Positions 9,302 through 16,656 of a DNA stretch of 64,000 bases are shown here, one piece after another. The stretch is from the NCBI GenBank assembly GCA_018711005.1, contig DVIT01000022.1, positions 108,858 to 172,857 on the forward strand. Direction: 5' to 3'. The translations under genes and the position numbers were made by a program. The notes beneath the pieces were generated by a model that searched no databases, was not told the DNA's origin, and was given only the letters and a program-made list of their open reading frames with translations. Origin of the DNA: Candidatus Scybalocola faecigallinarum (GTDB lineage: Bacteria > Bacillota > Clostridia > Lachnospirales > Lachnospiraceae). The first letter of the stretch is position 1. The number at the start of each line of letters is the position of its first letter.

Positions 9302-9373
9302 AAAGAGACAATCCTTAACCGTTCATCCGGGCTTTTCAAGGCCTTAAAGAATTAAAGGATTGTCTCTTTATTT
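9302..9373 (+). terminator. Rho-independent-like terminator after purine permease
   Basis: Fifteen base pairs between AAAGAGACAATCCTT (9302-9316) and AAGGATTGTCTCTTT (9355-9369), followed by ATTTATTTT. The 38-base loop contains a smaller stem (GGGCTTTTCAAGGCC). Confidence 0.8.
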
Positions 9374-9469
9374 ATTTTCCCGGCAATCCCCCTGCTTTGC
9401 CAGAATCACAGGCGCACACACGCCCGCGTCCTCATATATTTATATAGAGAATAAAATGAGGTTATTATT

Positions 9470-10099
9470 ATGTACTTCTACCATTCCCCGGATGATTCCA
9501 TCCGATCTCATACAGTGATCCATTCCCCCGGATGTGCCCCGGCGCCATCCTGCCCGCCCCGCCGCGGAAAGCCCGGCCCAACCGGGCCTACCGGACCTAC
9601 AGGACCTACAGGGCCCACCGGGCCATCGGGCGTCACCGGAGCTACCGGGGCCACTGGCAGTCAAGCAGCTGCAGATCTGCTGTCCGCTTATGCGTCGCCG
9701 TCCCAGGCCGGAACAAGCGGGAGTAATCTGATTTTTGACCGAAACAGTCTGAGCCTTGGCAATTCTGTGACGCATCCGGTCAACAGCAGCACATTTACCA
9801 TAACATCCCCCGGCGTTTATCAGGTGTCATTCCATGGTTCCGTATCTCCTGCCGGAGATACGATCTTCCCACTGGCGATGATCATAAGTCTGCTCCAAAA
9901 CGGGTCTGTAGTACCGGGCGCTACAGCCCAGTGCAGTTTGACATCAGCAAATGATGTGGAAAATATGGCATTTTCCCAGATCATTAATGTTACTCAGGCG
10001 CCAGCCGCCTTAACTGTACGGGGGACCGGAGGAAATTTCTTTTATTCAAACAATACGCTGAGCATTAATAAGCTGGGACCTGTATCCTCCACAACTTAA
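9470..10099 (+). CDS. Collagen-like surface/exosporium protein
   Basis: A 209-residue protein. A short N-terminus without a signal peptide is followed by collagen-type Gly-X-Y triplets at about 33-63 (mostly GPT, then GPS, GVT, GAT), then a globular C-terminal domain (about 70-209) that resembles the TNF-like trimerisation domain of BclA-type spore filaments (FTITSPGVYQVSFHGSV, AMIISLLQNGSVVPGA). Proteins of this layout coat spores or exosporium. The collagen tract is short. Preceded by GAGGTTATT at the start. Single gene; a hairpin lies downstream at 10110. Confidence 0.8.
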   Translation: MYFYHSPDDSIRSHTVIHSPGCAPAPSCPPRRGKPGPTGPTGPTGPTGPTGPSGVTGATGATGSQAAADLLSAYASPSQAGTSGSNLIFDRNSLSLGNSVTHPVNSSTFTITSPGVYQVSFHGSVSPAGDTIFPLAMIISLLQNGSVVPGATAQCSLTSANDVENMAFSQIINVTQAPAALTVRGTGGNFFYSNNTLSINKLGPVSSTT

Positions 10100-10109
10100 A
10101 CATTCCTTT

Positions 10110-10152
10110 TCTGCTCTCCGGAAATCCATGTTCCCACAAGCCGGAGAGCAGA
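10110..10152. terminator. Hairpin between convergent genes
   Basis: TCTGCTCTCCGG (10110-10121) pairs perfectly with CCGGAGAGCAGA (10141-10152). It separates the collagen-like gene (plus) from the LysR gene (minus). No T-run follows on either strand, so its terminator role is inferred. Confidence 0.5.
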
Positions 10153-10196
10153 ACTTCTGACCCTGGTATCAGGTTATCCATAACTTAACAGAATGA

Positions 10197-10946
10197 TCAT
10201 AGCAAAGGACGCATATCCCGGAACTGGTCAATGAATGTCCTGGCAGTAATGCTTGGAGGGTTATTATAAACCGTAAGAATACAATTATACCTCATTGGAA
10301 TCGGCTCAGCCAAAGAAATCGGCTGCAAAATTCCCTCATCAATCGCCGGTTTTGCCACCTTTTCCGGGAGGAAACCAATCCCCAGGCTTTCCTTCACAGC
10401 CTTTGCGATTTGATCCACAGAAGACAGTTCTATATCCGGCCTGAAAATAAGACTATGCTTTTCATCCTCCACACCAACCGGGGAGCTAAGCACAGCAAAA
10501 TCGATAGTCCCGGAATCAAGCACCTCCATGACATTCTTTATGGTAATATTTTCAATCTTTATCCGCACATCCGGATATTTTTGCTTAAATGTCTTTACAT
10601 GGGGCAGAAGCCAGCTGGTAAACGTTAGTTCATTGGCTCCGATACGCATTATCCCGGCTTTCATCTGCCGCAGATCATCAAGATCAGCTTCTGCTGAGAA
10701 GATCAGTTCGCAAGCCGGCTGAATTTTTCGAAACAGCAGGCTGCCCTCCCGGGTTAATTCTACCCCCTTTTTCGACCGTACAAAAAGACTGCAGCCCAGC
10801 TGCTTTTCCAGGCTTCGGATAGATTTTGTCACGCTGGGCTGCGTTACAGATAACAAACGGGCAGCTCCTGTAATATTCCCGGTTTTCGCAACAAAATAAA
10901 ATATTTTATAATATTCAAAAAATACAGACACGCCCACACCATCCAT
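10197..10946 (-). CDS. LysR family regulator, internally shortened
   Basis: A 249-residue LysR protein. The winged HTH is intact (FFEYYKIFYFVAKTGNITG, then SVTQPSVTKSIRSLEKQLGC). The effector domain begins normally (RIGANELTFTSWLLPHVK) but after SSPVGVEDEKHSLIFRP it jumps straight to DIELSSVDQIAKAVKESLGI, which in the family lies about 45-50 residues further on. The protein is thus shorter than the usual 290-300 residues without a frameshift, so effector subdomain II is probably damaged. It is divergent from a YczE-type gene that it may once have controlled. Confidence 0.8.
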   Translation of the reverse strand: MDGVGVSVFFEYYKIFYFVAKTGNITGAARLLSVTQPSVTKSIRSLEKQLGCSLFVRSKKGVELTREGSLLFRKIQPACELIFSAEADLDDLRQMKAGIMRIGANELTFTSWLLPHVKTFKQKYPDVRIKIENITIKNVMEVLDSGTIDFAVLSSPVGVEDEKHSLIFRPDIELSSVDQIAKAVKESLGIGFLPEKVAKPAIDEGILQPISLAEPIPMRYNCILTVYNNPPSITARTFIDQFRDMRPLL

Positions 10947-11059
10947 TCTTAAAAGTTATGTTTTAATAGAAACTATTCATTTTACATATCTATCTTTTTT
11001 CATTATAGTAAATGCCGGATCAAACAGCAACCATTTCACAAAACATTTGGAGGCAGATT

Positions 11060-11716
11060 ATGAATAAAAAAGAACTTTTAATTCGATATGCAGTATTTAT
11101 TTTAGGACTTTTTATTAATTCTCTGGGTGTGGCTCTGATCACTAAAGCGGATCTTGGAACATCCCCGATTTCCAGTATTCCTTTTACCTTAAGTCTCACA
11201 TTTACCCCAACCCTGGGACAGTTTACGATTATTTTCAGTCTGCTTTTAATCCTTATTCAGATTATCCTTGAACGAAAAAGCTATCAGCCGGTACAACTGC
11301 TGCAGATTCCGGTTTCCGTGGCCTTTGGATACTTCATCGATTTTTCTGCAGAATATATCTTTTTCTGGGTTCAGCCAGAGTCGTATATTCAAGCTGTTAT
11401 TTATCTGCTTCTGGGCTGTCTTATTTTAGGCTTTGGAGTTTATATCGAAGTCTTTGCCAATGTTGTCATGCTGCCCGGAGAGGGTACCGTAAAATCTATA
11501 TCAAAAATCCTTGGTACAAGCTTTGGCACCACAAAGGTTGCCATGGATATTTCCATGTCCGTCATCGCTCTGCTGATTTCGCTGATTTTAAGCCACCAGA
11601 TTCAGGGGGTGCGGGAAGGCACGATCATTGCAGCCGTGCTTGTCGGCTTTATTTCCAGAATTTTCGGCCGGCTGTGCAGACCCGTAGCGTGCAGAATCCT
11701 GGCGCAGGCCAGATAA
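11060..11716 (+). CDS. YczE/YitT-like integral membrane protein
   Basis: A 218-residue protein with five predicted membrane segments and the family marks INSLGVALITKADLGTSPIS near the N-terminus and MLPGEGTVKSIS in the fourth loop. The frame extends to 11012, but ATG 11060 follows TTGGAGG at optimal spacing. The family is annotated as DUF6198/YczE; a transport role is suspected, substrate unknown. It is divergent from the LysR gene at 10197-10946 and followed closely by a small membrane protein. A paralogue lies at 48783-49502, also divergent from a LysR gene. Confidence 0.8.
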   Translation: MNKKELLIRYAVFILGLFINSLGVALITKADLGTSPISSIPFTLSLTFTPTLGQFTIIFSLLLILIQIILERKSYQPVQLLQIPVSVAFGYFIDFSAEYIFFWVQPESYIQAVIYLLLGCLILGFGVYIEVFANVVMLPGEGTVKSISKILGTSFGTTKVAMDISMSVIALLISLILSHQIQGVREGTIIAAVLVGFISRIFGRLCRPVACRILAQAR

Positions 11717-11740
11717 AATATGAATTAAGAGGTGTTTACC

Positions 11741-12040
11741 ATGAAACTTGAAATCCCACAAAACAACTGTCCGGATCCCACGCCAATGACACATTCAAAG
11801 AAACCCGAGGAAGATGGCCACATGCTGGGCTCTGGTATTATTTTAGTTGTCCTGGCATGTATGACAGCCGCATTTCCTACCATCCTTGCCCTAAATGGCG
11901 TCCTGGATACTCATCAGGTCAATGTTATCTTTGGCATGACTGTATGGTACCTGTTTTCTTTATGTGCATATACTGCCGGAATCCTGTTTATCCGAAGCGG
12001 CATTGCTGCTTCCGGTGCATTTAAAAGCCTTGCCTCCTGA
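11741..12040 (+). CDS. Small two-span membrane protein, unknown
   Basis: A 99-residue protein starting at ATG 11741 after AGAGGTG (an in-frame GTG at 11732 is too close to that site). It has a hydrophilic N-terminal 30 residues with prolines and lysines and two hydrophobic segments (LGSGIILVVLACMTAAF; VIFGMTVWYLFSLCAYTAGI). No family recognised. It lies 24 bases after the YczE-like gene on the same strand, so it is probably in the same operon and may be a partner of that membrane protein. Confidence 0.6.
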   Translation: MKLEIPQNNCPDPTPMTHSKKPEEDGHMLGSGIILVVLACMTAAFPTILALNGVLDTHQVNVIFGMTVWYLFSLCAYTAGILFIRSGIAASGAFKSLAS

Positions 12041-12054
12041 GGCGCAAATGGGCA

Positions 12055-12095
12055 TGAGACACGGATTGCTCCGTACTTCGTACTCACGCAATCCT
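12055..12095. repeat. Short double-hairpin repeat, copy 1
   Basis: Outer stem GGATTGC (12063-12069)/GCAATCC (12088-12094) encloses an inner stem GTAC (12073-12076)/GTAC (12080-12083). A second copy at 15264-15304 keeps both stems with different base pairs. It lies at the 3' side of both neighbouring genes. Confidence 0.6.
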
Positions 12096-12113
12096 AAAAA
12101 CACTATGAATTTT

Positions 12114-12914
12114 TTATATTTCAAAACATTCTCCGTCCCGGGGCACATAAAGATTTCCCGAATAAAATTTACGCCCTTCCTGACAGTACAGCGCTTTTCG
12201 CTGATCCCCGTGAGTTTCCTCCGTATGATACAAAATCAGGTTTGGGATCTGCATTGTTTCCGCCAGCTGGCAGGCATCCTTTACTGTGCTGTGATGCTTC
12301 TCATACGGCTTAAACTTATCAGCTTCTCCATAAAGGCAGAACGCCTCGTGCATAAGCCAGTCACAGCCCCGGATATATTTCCCTTCTTCTTCCCGGTATG
12401 GCTCATCGCCGCAGCAGCCCAGCCGGACCCCCTCCGGCGTGGTAAAGGAAAATCCAAATTGCCGTGCCTTTGTGGAATGAATATCAAAAAATACTGCCTG
12501 GCCGCCAATAATCTCCGCCCGGTCTCCATCCTCCAGCGATATAAAACGGATCCTTCCGCCCAGATGCCGGGTCACCTTTTCCTGGATCGTCAGCCCGGCC
12601 ATTTGGGTAATGGCAGAAACAAGGCCGCTGTGACAGTAAATACGCAGTTCCCCTTCATACTTTCCCTGGTTCATCTGCTGGCCGATCATACGGATCAGCC
12701 AAAGCACACCGATCACATGATCTAAATGGGCATGGGTCACAAAAATATCATGGATCTGCCCCAAAGGGATCCCATGTTTTTTTAACAGGCCTAAAATCTG
12801 ATTCCCGCCCCCGGCATCCACAAGAAAGTGCCGGTCATCCTGAGACAGCACAAAACATGTATTATAATAATCTGTTACGGTTGCATTTCCGGTTCCAAGT
12901 ATTGTTAATTTCAT
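12114..12914 (-). CDS. MBL-fold metallo-hydrolase (RNase Z-like)
   Basis: A 266-residue metallo-beta-lactamase-fold protein. MKLTILGTGNA starts the beta-strand pattern, and HAHLDH (61-66) is the HxHxDH zinc motif; further ligands are plausible in RLGCCGDEPY and HHSTVKD. Cytoplasmic, no signal peptide. The pattern recalls RNase Z and other one-domain hydrolases; the exact substrate is not evident. Start 12914 is preceded by GGAAGGACG. Single gene, convergent with the small membrane protein gene. Confidence 0.8.
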   Translation of the reverse strand: MKLTILGTGNATVTDYYNTCFVLSQDDRHFLVDAGGGNQILGLLKKHGIPLGQIHDIFVTHAHLDHVIGVLWLIRMIGQQMNQGKYEGELRIYCHSGLVSAITQMAGLTIQEKVTRHLGGRIRFISLEDGDRAEIIGGQAVFFDIHSTKARQFGFSFTTPEGVRLGCCGDEPYREEEGKYIRGCDWLMHEAFCLYGEADKFKPYEKHHSTVKDACQLAETMQIPNLILYHTEETHGDQRKALYCQEGRKFYSGNLYVPRDGECFEI

Positions 12915-13257
12915 CCTACGTCCTTCCTTTCTACAGATATTTTAACCCATAGGGTCGTTGGCGTCAATATGGCTGATTTACTGCTGCGAATCGTTATGTT
13001 TTTAGTTACGGAAATACAGCTTTACAAATGCAATTTTTTATGCCAGATCCGGATGAGTTACATGTACCTTCACTACCATACATTTTTCATTGAAATAAGC
13101 CTGGCTTACCTTTCCTCTGACAGTAAGACTTGGCCGTCTTTTCTGAACATCCCCAAACAAGCGGAACTTTCCCTTTGTCTAACTTCATTTTTATCATCTC
13201 TTTTATTTTCATTTGTGAATATTTGTGTTAAATTAATATACAGAAGTGAAACCATGA
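12915..13257. other. Non-coding stretch upstream of the toxin gene
   Basis: About 340 bases without a credible gene. One short minus-strand frame without a start (roughly 13035-13175) looks mildly protein-like but has no recognisable match, so it may be a decayed fragment. Promoters for the metallo-hydrolase (minus) and the toxin (plus) must lie here. Confidence 0.4.
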
Positions 13258-13260
13258 TAA

Positions 13261-13266
13261 TATAAT
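13261..13266 (+). promoter_or_regulatory. TATAAT -10 element before toxin gene
   Basis: A perfect -10 hexamer in the run GATAATATAATATAC about 65 bases before the toxin start codon; no good -35 was found, so promoter strength is uncertain. Confidence 0.4.
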
Positions 13267-13333
13267 ATACTTACCCAGGGGGCCGAGGGGGCGATGTGCC
13301 AGTTGCCGGACACTATGAAAGGAGCTGGTGCAT

Positions 13334-13423
13334 ATGGTTACATACAGTGATTTATTTACTTTTGTAATGATGCTTTGCGCGGTCGTTACCCTTGTTGTTA
13401 CTCTCACACAACGCAAAAAGTAG
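13334..13423 (+). CDS. Putative holin-like type I toxin, 29 residues
   Basis: A tiny frame: ATG 13334, stop TAG 13421, with AAAGGAG nine bases upstream. The product starts MVTYSDLFTFVMMLCAVVTL and ends TQRKK: a short N-terminus, one membrane helix and a basic tail, the pattern of Firmicute 'putative holin-like toxin' peptides (Hol_Tox) that depolarise the membrane when over-produced. The stop codon lies inside a hairpin shared with an antisense transcript. A second hairpin ends the toxin mRNA. Recognised by pattern only; expression not known. Confidence 0.7.
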   Translation: MVTYSDLFTFVMMLCAVVTLVVTLTQRKK

Positions 13424-13457
13424 CGCCCTCGTCCTGGTAAGATAAGGCGCTACTTTT
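13416..13457. terminator. Bidirectional hairpin at toxin stop codon
   Basis: AAAAGTAGCGCC (13416-13427) pairs perfectly with GGCGCTACTTTT (13446-13457). On the minus strand it is followed by a T-run, giving a good terminator for the antisense RNA. Confidence 0.7.
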
Positions 13458-13470
13458 AGCAGTTACTCTT

Positions 13471-13508
13471 GCCGACAGCTGACCTTCACTCAGTTTTCGG
13501 CCCTTTTG
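13471..13508 (+). terminator. Terminator of toxin mRNA
   Basis: GCCGACAGCTGA (13471-13482) pairs with TCAGTTTTCGGC (13490-13501), one mismatch and one wobble, followed by CCTTTTGTT. Confidence 0.6.
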
Positions 13509-13516
13509 TTAAATAT

Positions 13517-13545
13517 ATTATATGTCAATCTCAAGTGATTGTCAA
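13517..13545 (-). promoter_or_regulatory. Consensus promoter for antisense RNA
   Basis: On the minus strand TTGACA (13545-13540), exactly 17 bases, TATAAT (13522-13517). Both hexamers are perfect sigma-A consensus, and no minus-strand gene follows until far downstream, which points to an RNA product. Confidence 0.75.
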
Positions 13546-13667
13546 ATATTCTTTCTGTCCATTCCACGCCACCGGCCAAAACGAAAGGAAACGTGGAAAA
13601 AGTATCAAATTCGTATCATGAAAAAGCCGAACCCCCGCAAATACGGAAAGTCCGGCTTTTAATTTCA

Positions 13668-13928
13668 TTATTCCTGAACGTAAGGCATTAAAGCGATATG
13701 TCTTGCTCTCTTGATCGCTACTGTTAAAGCTCTCTGATGCTTTGCACAGTTTCCTGTGATTCTTCTGGGAAGGATCTTTCCTCTCTCAGATACATATCTC
13801 TTTAACTTGTTTACATCTTTGTAATCGATGACTGCATTCTTATCTGCGCAGTATACACATACTTTTCTTCTTCTGCGGCCGCCGCGTTTTCTCATCGGAG
13901 CGTCGCTTCTCTCTTTATTGTATGGCAT
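13668..13928 (-). CDS. rpsR: 30S ribosomal protein S18
   Basis: An 86-residue basic protein; the core [20 protein letters not shown] and the end [20 protein letters not shown] are the S18 signature. S18 binds the 30S platform with S6. The N-terminus is arginine-rich. Last gene of rpsF-ssb-rpsR, 44 bases after ssb, with AGGAGGTTATTG before the start. Confidence 0.97.
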   Translation of the reverse strand: MPYNKERSDAPMRKRGGRRRRKVCVYCADKNAVIDYKDVNKLKRYVSERGKILPRRITGNCAKHQRALTVAIKRARHIALMPYVQE

Positions 13929-13972
13929 CGCAATAACCTCCTTCTATCAATTTCCAATCAAATGACAATGCA

Positions 13973-14422
13973 TTAACTAAACGGCAACTCCTCATCAATT
14001 CCTTCCGGAATGTTCATGAAGCCGTCGCCAATCGCCGCGCTGGGTTCCGGTTTGGGAGCTGACTGGTAATTTCCGCCGCCAAAACCGCTGTTCTGGCTGG
14101 CAGCCTTGCTTTCAGCAAACTCCTGCTCGTCAACGACAACGTCTGTGGTATATACCTTTACGCCGTCTCTGTTCACATAGCTTCCGGTCTGGATCCTGCC
14201 TACAATCGCGATCTTTGTGCCCTGTCTGAAATACTTTTCAGCAAATTCAGCGCTGCGGCCAAAGGCTACACATCCGATAAAGTCAGCGTTGTTTTCGCCT
14301 TCTCTGCGGTATGACCGGTCAACGGCCAGTGTATATCTTGCGACTGCGGTTGCCTTCTCTCCCTGAGAATAACGGATCTCAGGATCTCTTGTTAATCGTC
14401 CCATCAAAATGACTTTATTCAT
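13973..14422 (-). CDS. ssb: Single-stranded DNA-binding protein
   Basis: A 149-residue SSB. The OB-fold spans about 1-105 (MNKVILMGRLTRDPEIRYSQ; NADFIGCVAFGRSAEFAEKY), followed by a Gly/Pro-rich linker and the acidic tip DEELPFS that recruits replication and repair partners. Located between rpsF and rpsR as in most Firmicutes. Start preceded by GGAGAGGAAGG. Confidence 0.97.
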   Translation of the reverse strand: MNKVILMGRLTRDPEIRYSQGEKATAVARYTLAVDRSYRREGENNADFIGCVAFGRSAEFAEKYFRQGTKIAIVGRIQTGSYVNRDGVKVYTTDVVVDEQEFAESKAASQNSGFGGGNYQSAPKPEPSAAIGDGFMNIPEGIDEELPFS

Positions 14423-14443
14423 GCCCGGACCTTCCTCTCCTGA

Positions 14444-14731
14444 TTAAGCGTCCTGTCTAACGCACAAATAACGAATAACATTTTCCATAATACGTACGCG
14501 GTGCTCGATTTCGTTCGGGCAGTTTGTATCTGATTCGAAAGTGATGAAGTAGTAGAATCCTTCTTTCATCTTCTGGATCTCGTAAGCAAGCTTTCTCTTG
14601 CCCCACTCATCCACGTTAACTACAGTACCGCCGAAACGAGTGATGTACTCTTTGATTCTTTCGATAGTAGCTGTTCTTACGTCATCTTCTACTTTTGCAC
14701 TAACGACAACAGTCAGTTCGTACTTGTTCAT
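14444..14731 (-). CDS. rpsF: 30S ribosomal protein S6
   Basis: A 95-residue protein with the S6 pattern MNKYELTVVVSAKVEDD, GKRKLAYEIQKMKEGFYYFI and IMENVIRYLCVR. S6 binds 16S rRNA together with S18, encoded two genes downstream. First gene of the operon; AGAAGGAGGTGC precedes the start. Confidence 0.97.
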   Translation of the reverse strand: MNKYELTVVVSAKVEDDVRTATIERIKEYITRFGGTVVNVDEWGKRKLAYEIQKMKEGFYYFITFESDTNCPNEIEHRVRIMENVIRYLCVRQDA

Positions 14732-14760
14732 GCTTAGCGCACCTCCTTCTGGTCTTTAAG

Positions 14761-14812
14761 GCCCTCCGCTCAACGGAGAGCAAGGATACTTCTTGTGAGC
14801 GTGTCTCACAGC
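14761..14812 (-). promoter_or_regulatory. Small hairpins in rpsF leader
   Basis: Two small stem-loops precede rpsF: CTCCG/CGGAG (14764-14778) and TGTGAG/CTCACA (14794-14810). rpsF leaders in many bacteria bind S6:S18 for autoregulation; I did not find a clear copy of that motif, so this is only a candidate. Confidence 0.3.
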
Positions 14813-15008
14813 TAATAAGAATAACATGTTTTCACAGGAAAATCAAGCATTTTTTCATTATTTGTGCTGCGGCTGTAACGACTGGCTGTAACCGTTCAGC
14901 CAGCAGACAGCCGCTGCCAGGATATGTACGTGTTCCTGTCAATCTTCATAACCGTCCAATCACCTGAAGCGGTCATCTTATACGGTTCAGATTCCTCGTT
15001 TATACTGC

Positions 15009-15203
15009 TCAGATCCCTCGTTCTGCTGCGGGAGTGATCTGCCGGATGTTTTTCTCCACCTGTTTTCTTGGGATCATGATCTGATGGCCGCAGCCCATAC
15101 ACTTTAACCGGAAGTCCGCGCCAATACGAAGGACTTCCCATTCAAAGCTCCCGCAGGGGTGCTTTTTCTTTAATTTTACAACATCGCCGACCTGAATATC
15201 CAT
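15009..15203 (-). CDS. DUF951 family protein
   Basis: A 64-residue basic protein. MDIQVGDVVKLKKKHPCGSF followed by GADFRLKCMGCGHQIMIPR matches DUF951, a small conserved Firmicute protein usually next to rpsF-ssb-rpsR. Three cysteines (CGS, CMGC) may bind metal. The open frame runs upstream to 15434, but homologues begin at MDIQVGD; ATG 15203 has only a weak AAAGGG site. Function unknown. Its leader carries the second copy of the short double-hairpin repeat. Confidence 0.8.
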   Translation of the reverse strand: MDIQVGDVVKLKKKHPCGSFEWEVLRIGADFRLKCMGCGHQIMIPRKQVEKNIRQITPAAERGI

Positions 15204-15263
15204 ATGCCCTTTTCTGATCCTTTCATCAAAAGATGTTAAGGTCAAATTAAAATTTGGCCTCTT

Positions 15264-15304
15264 GACACCACGGATTTCTCCGCACTCCGTGCTCACGAAA
15301 TCCT
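15264..15304. repeat. Short double-hairpin repeat, copy 2
   Basis: Outer stem GGATTTC (15272-15278)/GAAATCC (15297-15303), inner stem GCAC (15282-15285)/GTGC (15289-15292). Compared with copy 1 at 12055-12095, one pair in each stem has changed on both sides, keeping the structure. Confidence 0.6.
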
Positions 15305-15577
15305 TCTGTTTTCTGTTATCCAGTATAGCATTAAAAGAGGGGATTTGCAAAAGTTTCCGGGGAAAAAATAGGGAAGCGCATAACCGTCCGGCCCATGGCT
15401 GAACCGTTATGAAAATTGATGATGTTGGGGACAAAAGGAATTTTGCCCCCTCGATGCTTATATTATAACAAATACGGCAAAATTTTTAAAGGGGCAGCGG
15501 CTCACAATCTACCGACACAGCTTCGGACATATCGTCACAAAGTGACATAAAACGCCATGGCTGCCCCGTTTATCCTC

Positions 15578-16441
15578 CTACAGCTGAGGGTACAGTTCAT
15601 CATAGATCAGCGTCATCAGCGGCTTTACATCAAAGGCCTGCGCCGTCATGGTGATCACGGCATTTTTCTCAGGAAATACTATGGACAGCTGACCGTATTT
15701 CCCGTCTGCCCGGAACGAGTTAAACTTTCCACGCCAGAATAAATAGGCATAGGGCGCGCTATACTGCTGCTGTGTGCTTTCCTTTACCCATTCCCGGGGG
15801 ATCAGCTGCTGTCCGTTCCACATACCTTCATTAAGATACAGCAGACCGAACCGATGCAGTTCAGACAAGGTCAGCATTAAGCCTCCGGCGCCAAAGGTAT
15901 TGCCCAAAGGATCACATTCCCAGGTGGGCCGCCAAATCCCCAAAGGCCCAAACAGCCGGGGCATAAGGTACTCTGTCAGGTCACATCTGGCCCGGCGCTG
16001 TACCAGTATTCCTGCCAGATATGGGCCTACATTGTTATATACAAACTGGCTTCCCGGCTCCTGGTCAAACGGCATGGCAAGTACCATTTTTACCCAGTTT
16101 TCCTCTTTATATAAGGGTCTCTGAGCGCCCATTAAAGCAGCCTTTGACTGTCCCAGGTGCATCGTCAGCAGATCCCTTACCGTAGCCTTTGCCAGATTTT
16201 CTCCCACGTTTTTGGGAAGCTCTCCCACAAATACATCTGTAAGCTTTTCATCTAAGGATAATAGTCCTTCGGAAACAGCCATCCCTACAGCACACGACGT
16301 AAAGCTTTTAGATGCAGAGTAAATATTTCTGCGGCATTCTTCATCCCATGTATATTTTCCCAGCTCCTGTCCATCCTGTGTGACCACGATCCCAAGGGCG
16401 CCCAGCGGGCCTGCTGCTTCTGCAAACTTCCTAATATCCAT
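15578..16441 (-). CDS. Serine hydrolase, beta-lactamase (class C-like) family
   Basis: A 287-residue penicillin-binding-fold protein without a signal peptide. SASK (42-45) is the S-x-x-K motif with Ser42 as nucleophile, YNN (135-137) the Y-x-N motif, and DGKYGQLSIVFPEKNAVITM near the C-terminus the third element. These COG1680 proteins act as esterases or peptidases more often than as true beta-lactamases; lack of export argues against resistance. Start 16441 has GAAGGAGGACAAG. Monocistronic. Confidence 0.82.
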   Translation of the reverse strand: MDIRKFAEAAGPLGALGIVVTQDGQELGKYTWDEECRRNIYSASKSFTSCAVGMAVSEGLLSLDEKLTDVFVGELPKNVGENLAKATVRDLLTMHLGQSKAALMGAQRPLYKEENWVKMVLAMPFDQEPGSQFVYNNVGPYLAGILVQRRARCDLTEYLMPRLFGPLGIWRPTWECDPLGNTFGAGGLMLTLSELHRFGLLYLNEGMWNGQQLIPREWVKESTQQQYSAPYAYLFWRGKFNSFRADGKYGQLSIVFPEKNAVITMTAQAFDVKPLMTLIYDELYPQL

Positions 16442-16656
16442 TCTTGTCCTCCTTCCAGGCTTTTAAATCCGCAGAAAATACCCGTCAAGACCTGTTTGTC
16501 ACCCCCGGGCCCTGCAGGAATCCCCTTGCGGCATATCATAGGAACTGTTATCATTGTATAAGAAAACCGGCCTTTTTTCAAGGAGCAAATCTCCGCAGCC
16601 GGCCGCTGCACCTGCCATGAAAACAGGCTCAATAATAAATACAGGAGTTGATGCTC

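Larger units (their letters stand above)
13414..13510 (-). ncRNA. Antisense antitoxin RNA (predicted)
   Basis: A consensus promoter on the minus strand (13545-13517) would start a transcript near 13510 that runs into the 3' end of the toxin gene. It would fold into the complements of the two hairpins 13471-13501 and 13416-13457 and end at TTTTT (13419-13415). About 95 nt, overlapping the last toxin codons and the 3' UTR, as in TxpA/RatA-like pairs. Confidence 0.6.

Noticed and set aside
13228..13416. Minus-strand frame of 62 codons opposite the toxin gene
   Set aside because: Antisense to the toxin, no ribosome site, repetitive composition; the antisense RNA explains transcription there better.
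14896..15141. Minus-strand frame of 81 codons overlapping the DUF951 gene
   Set aside because: It overlaps the conserved DUF951 gene in another frame and has no ribosome site or family match.
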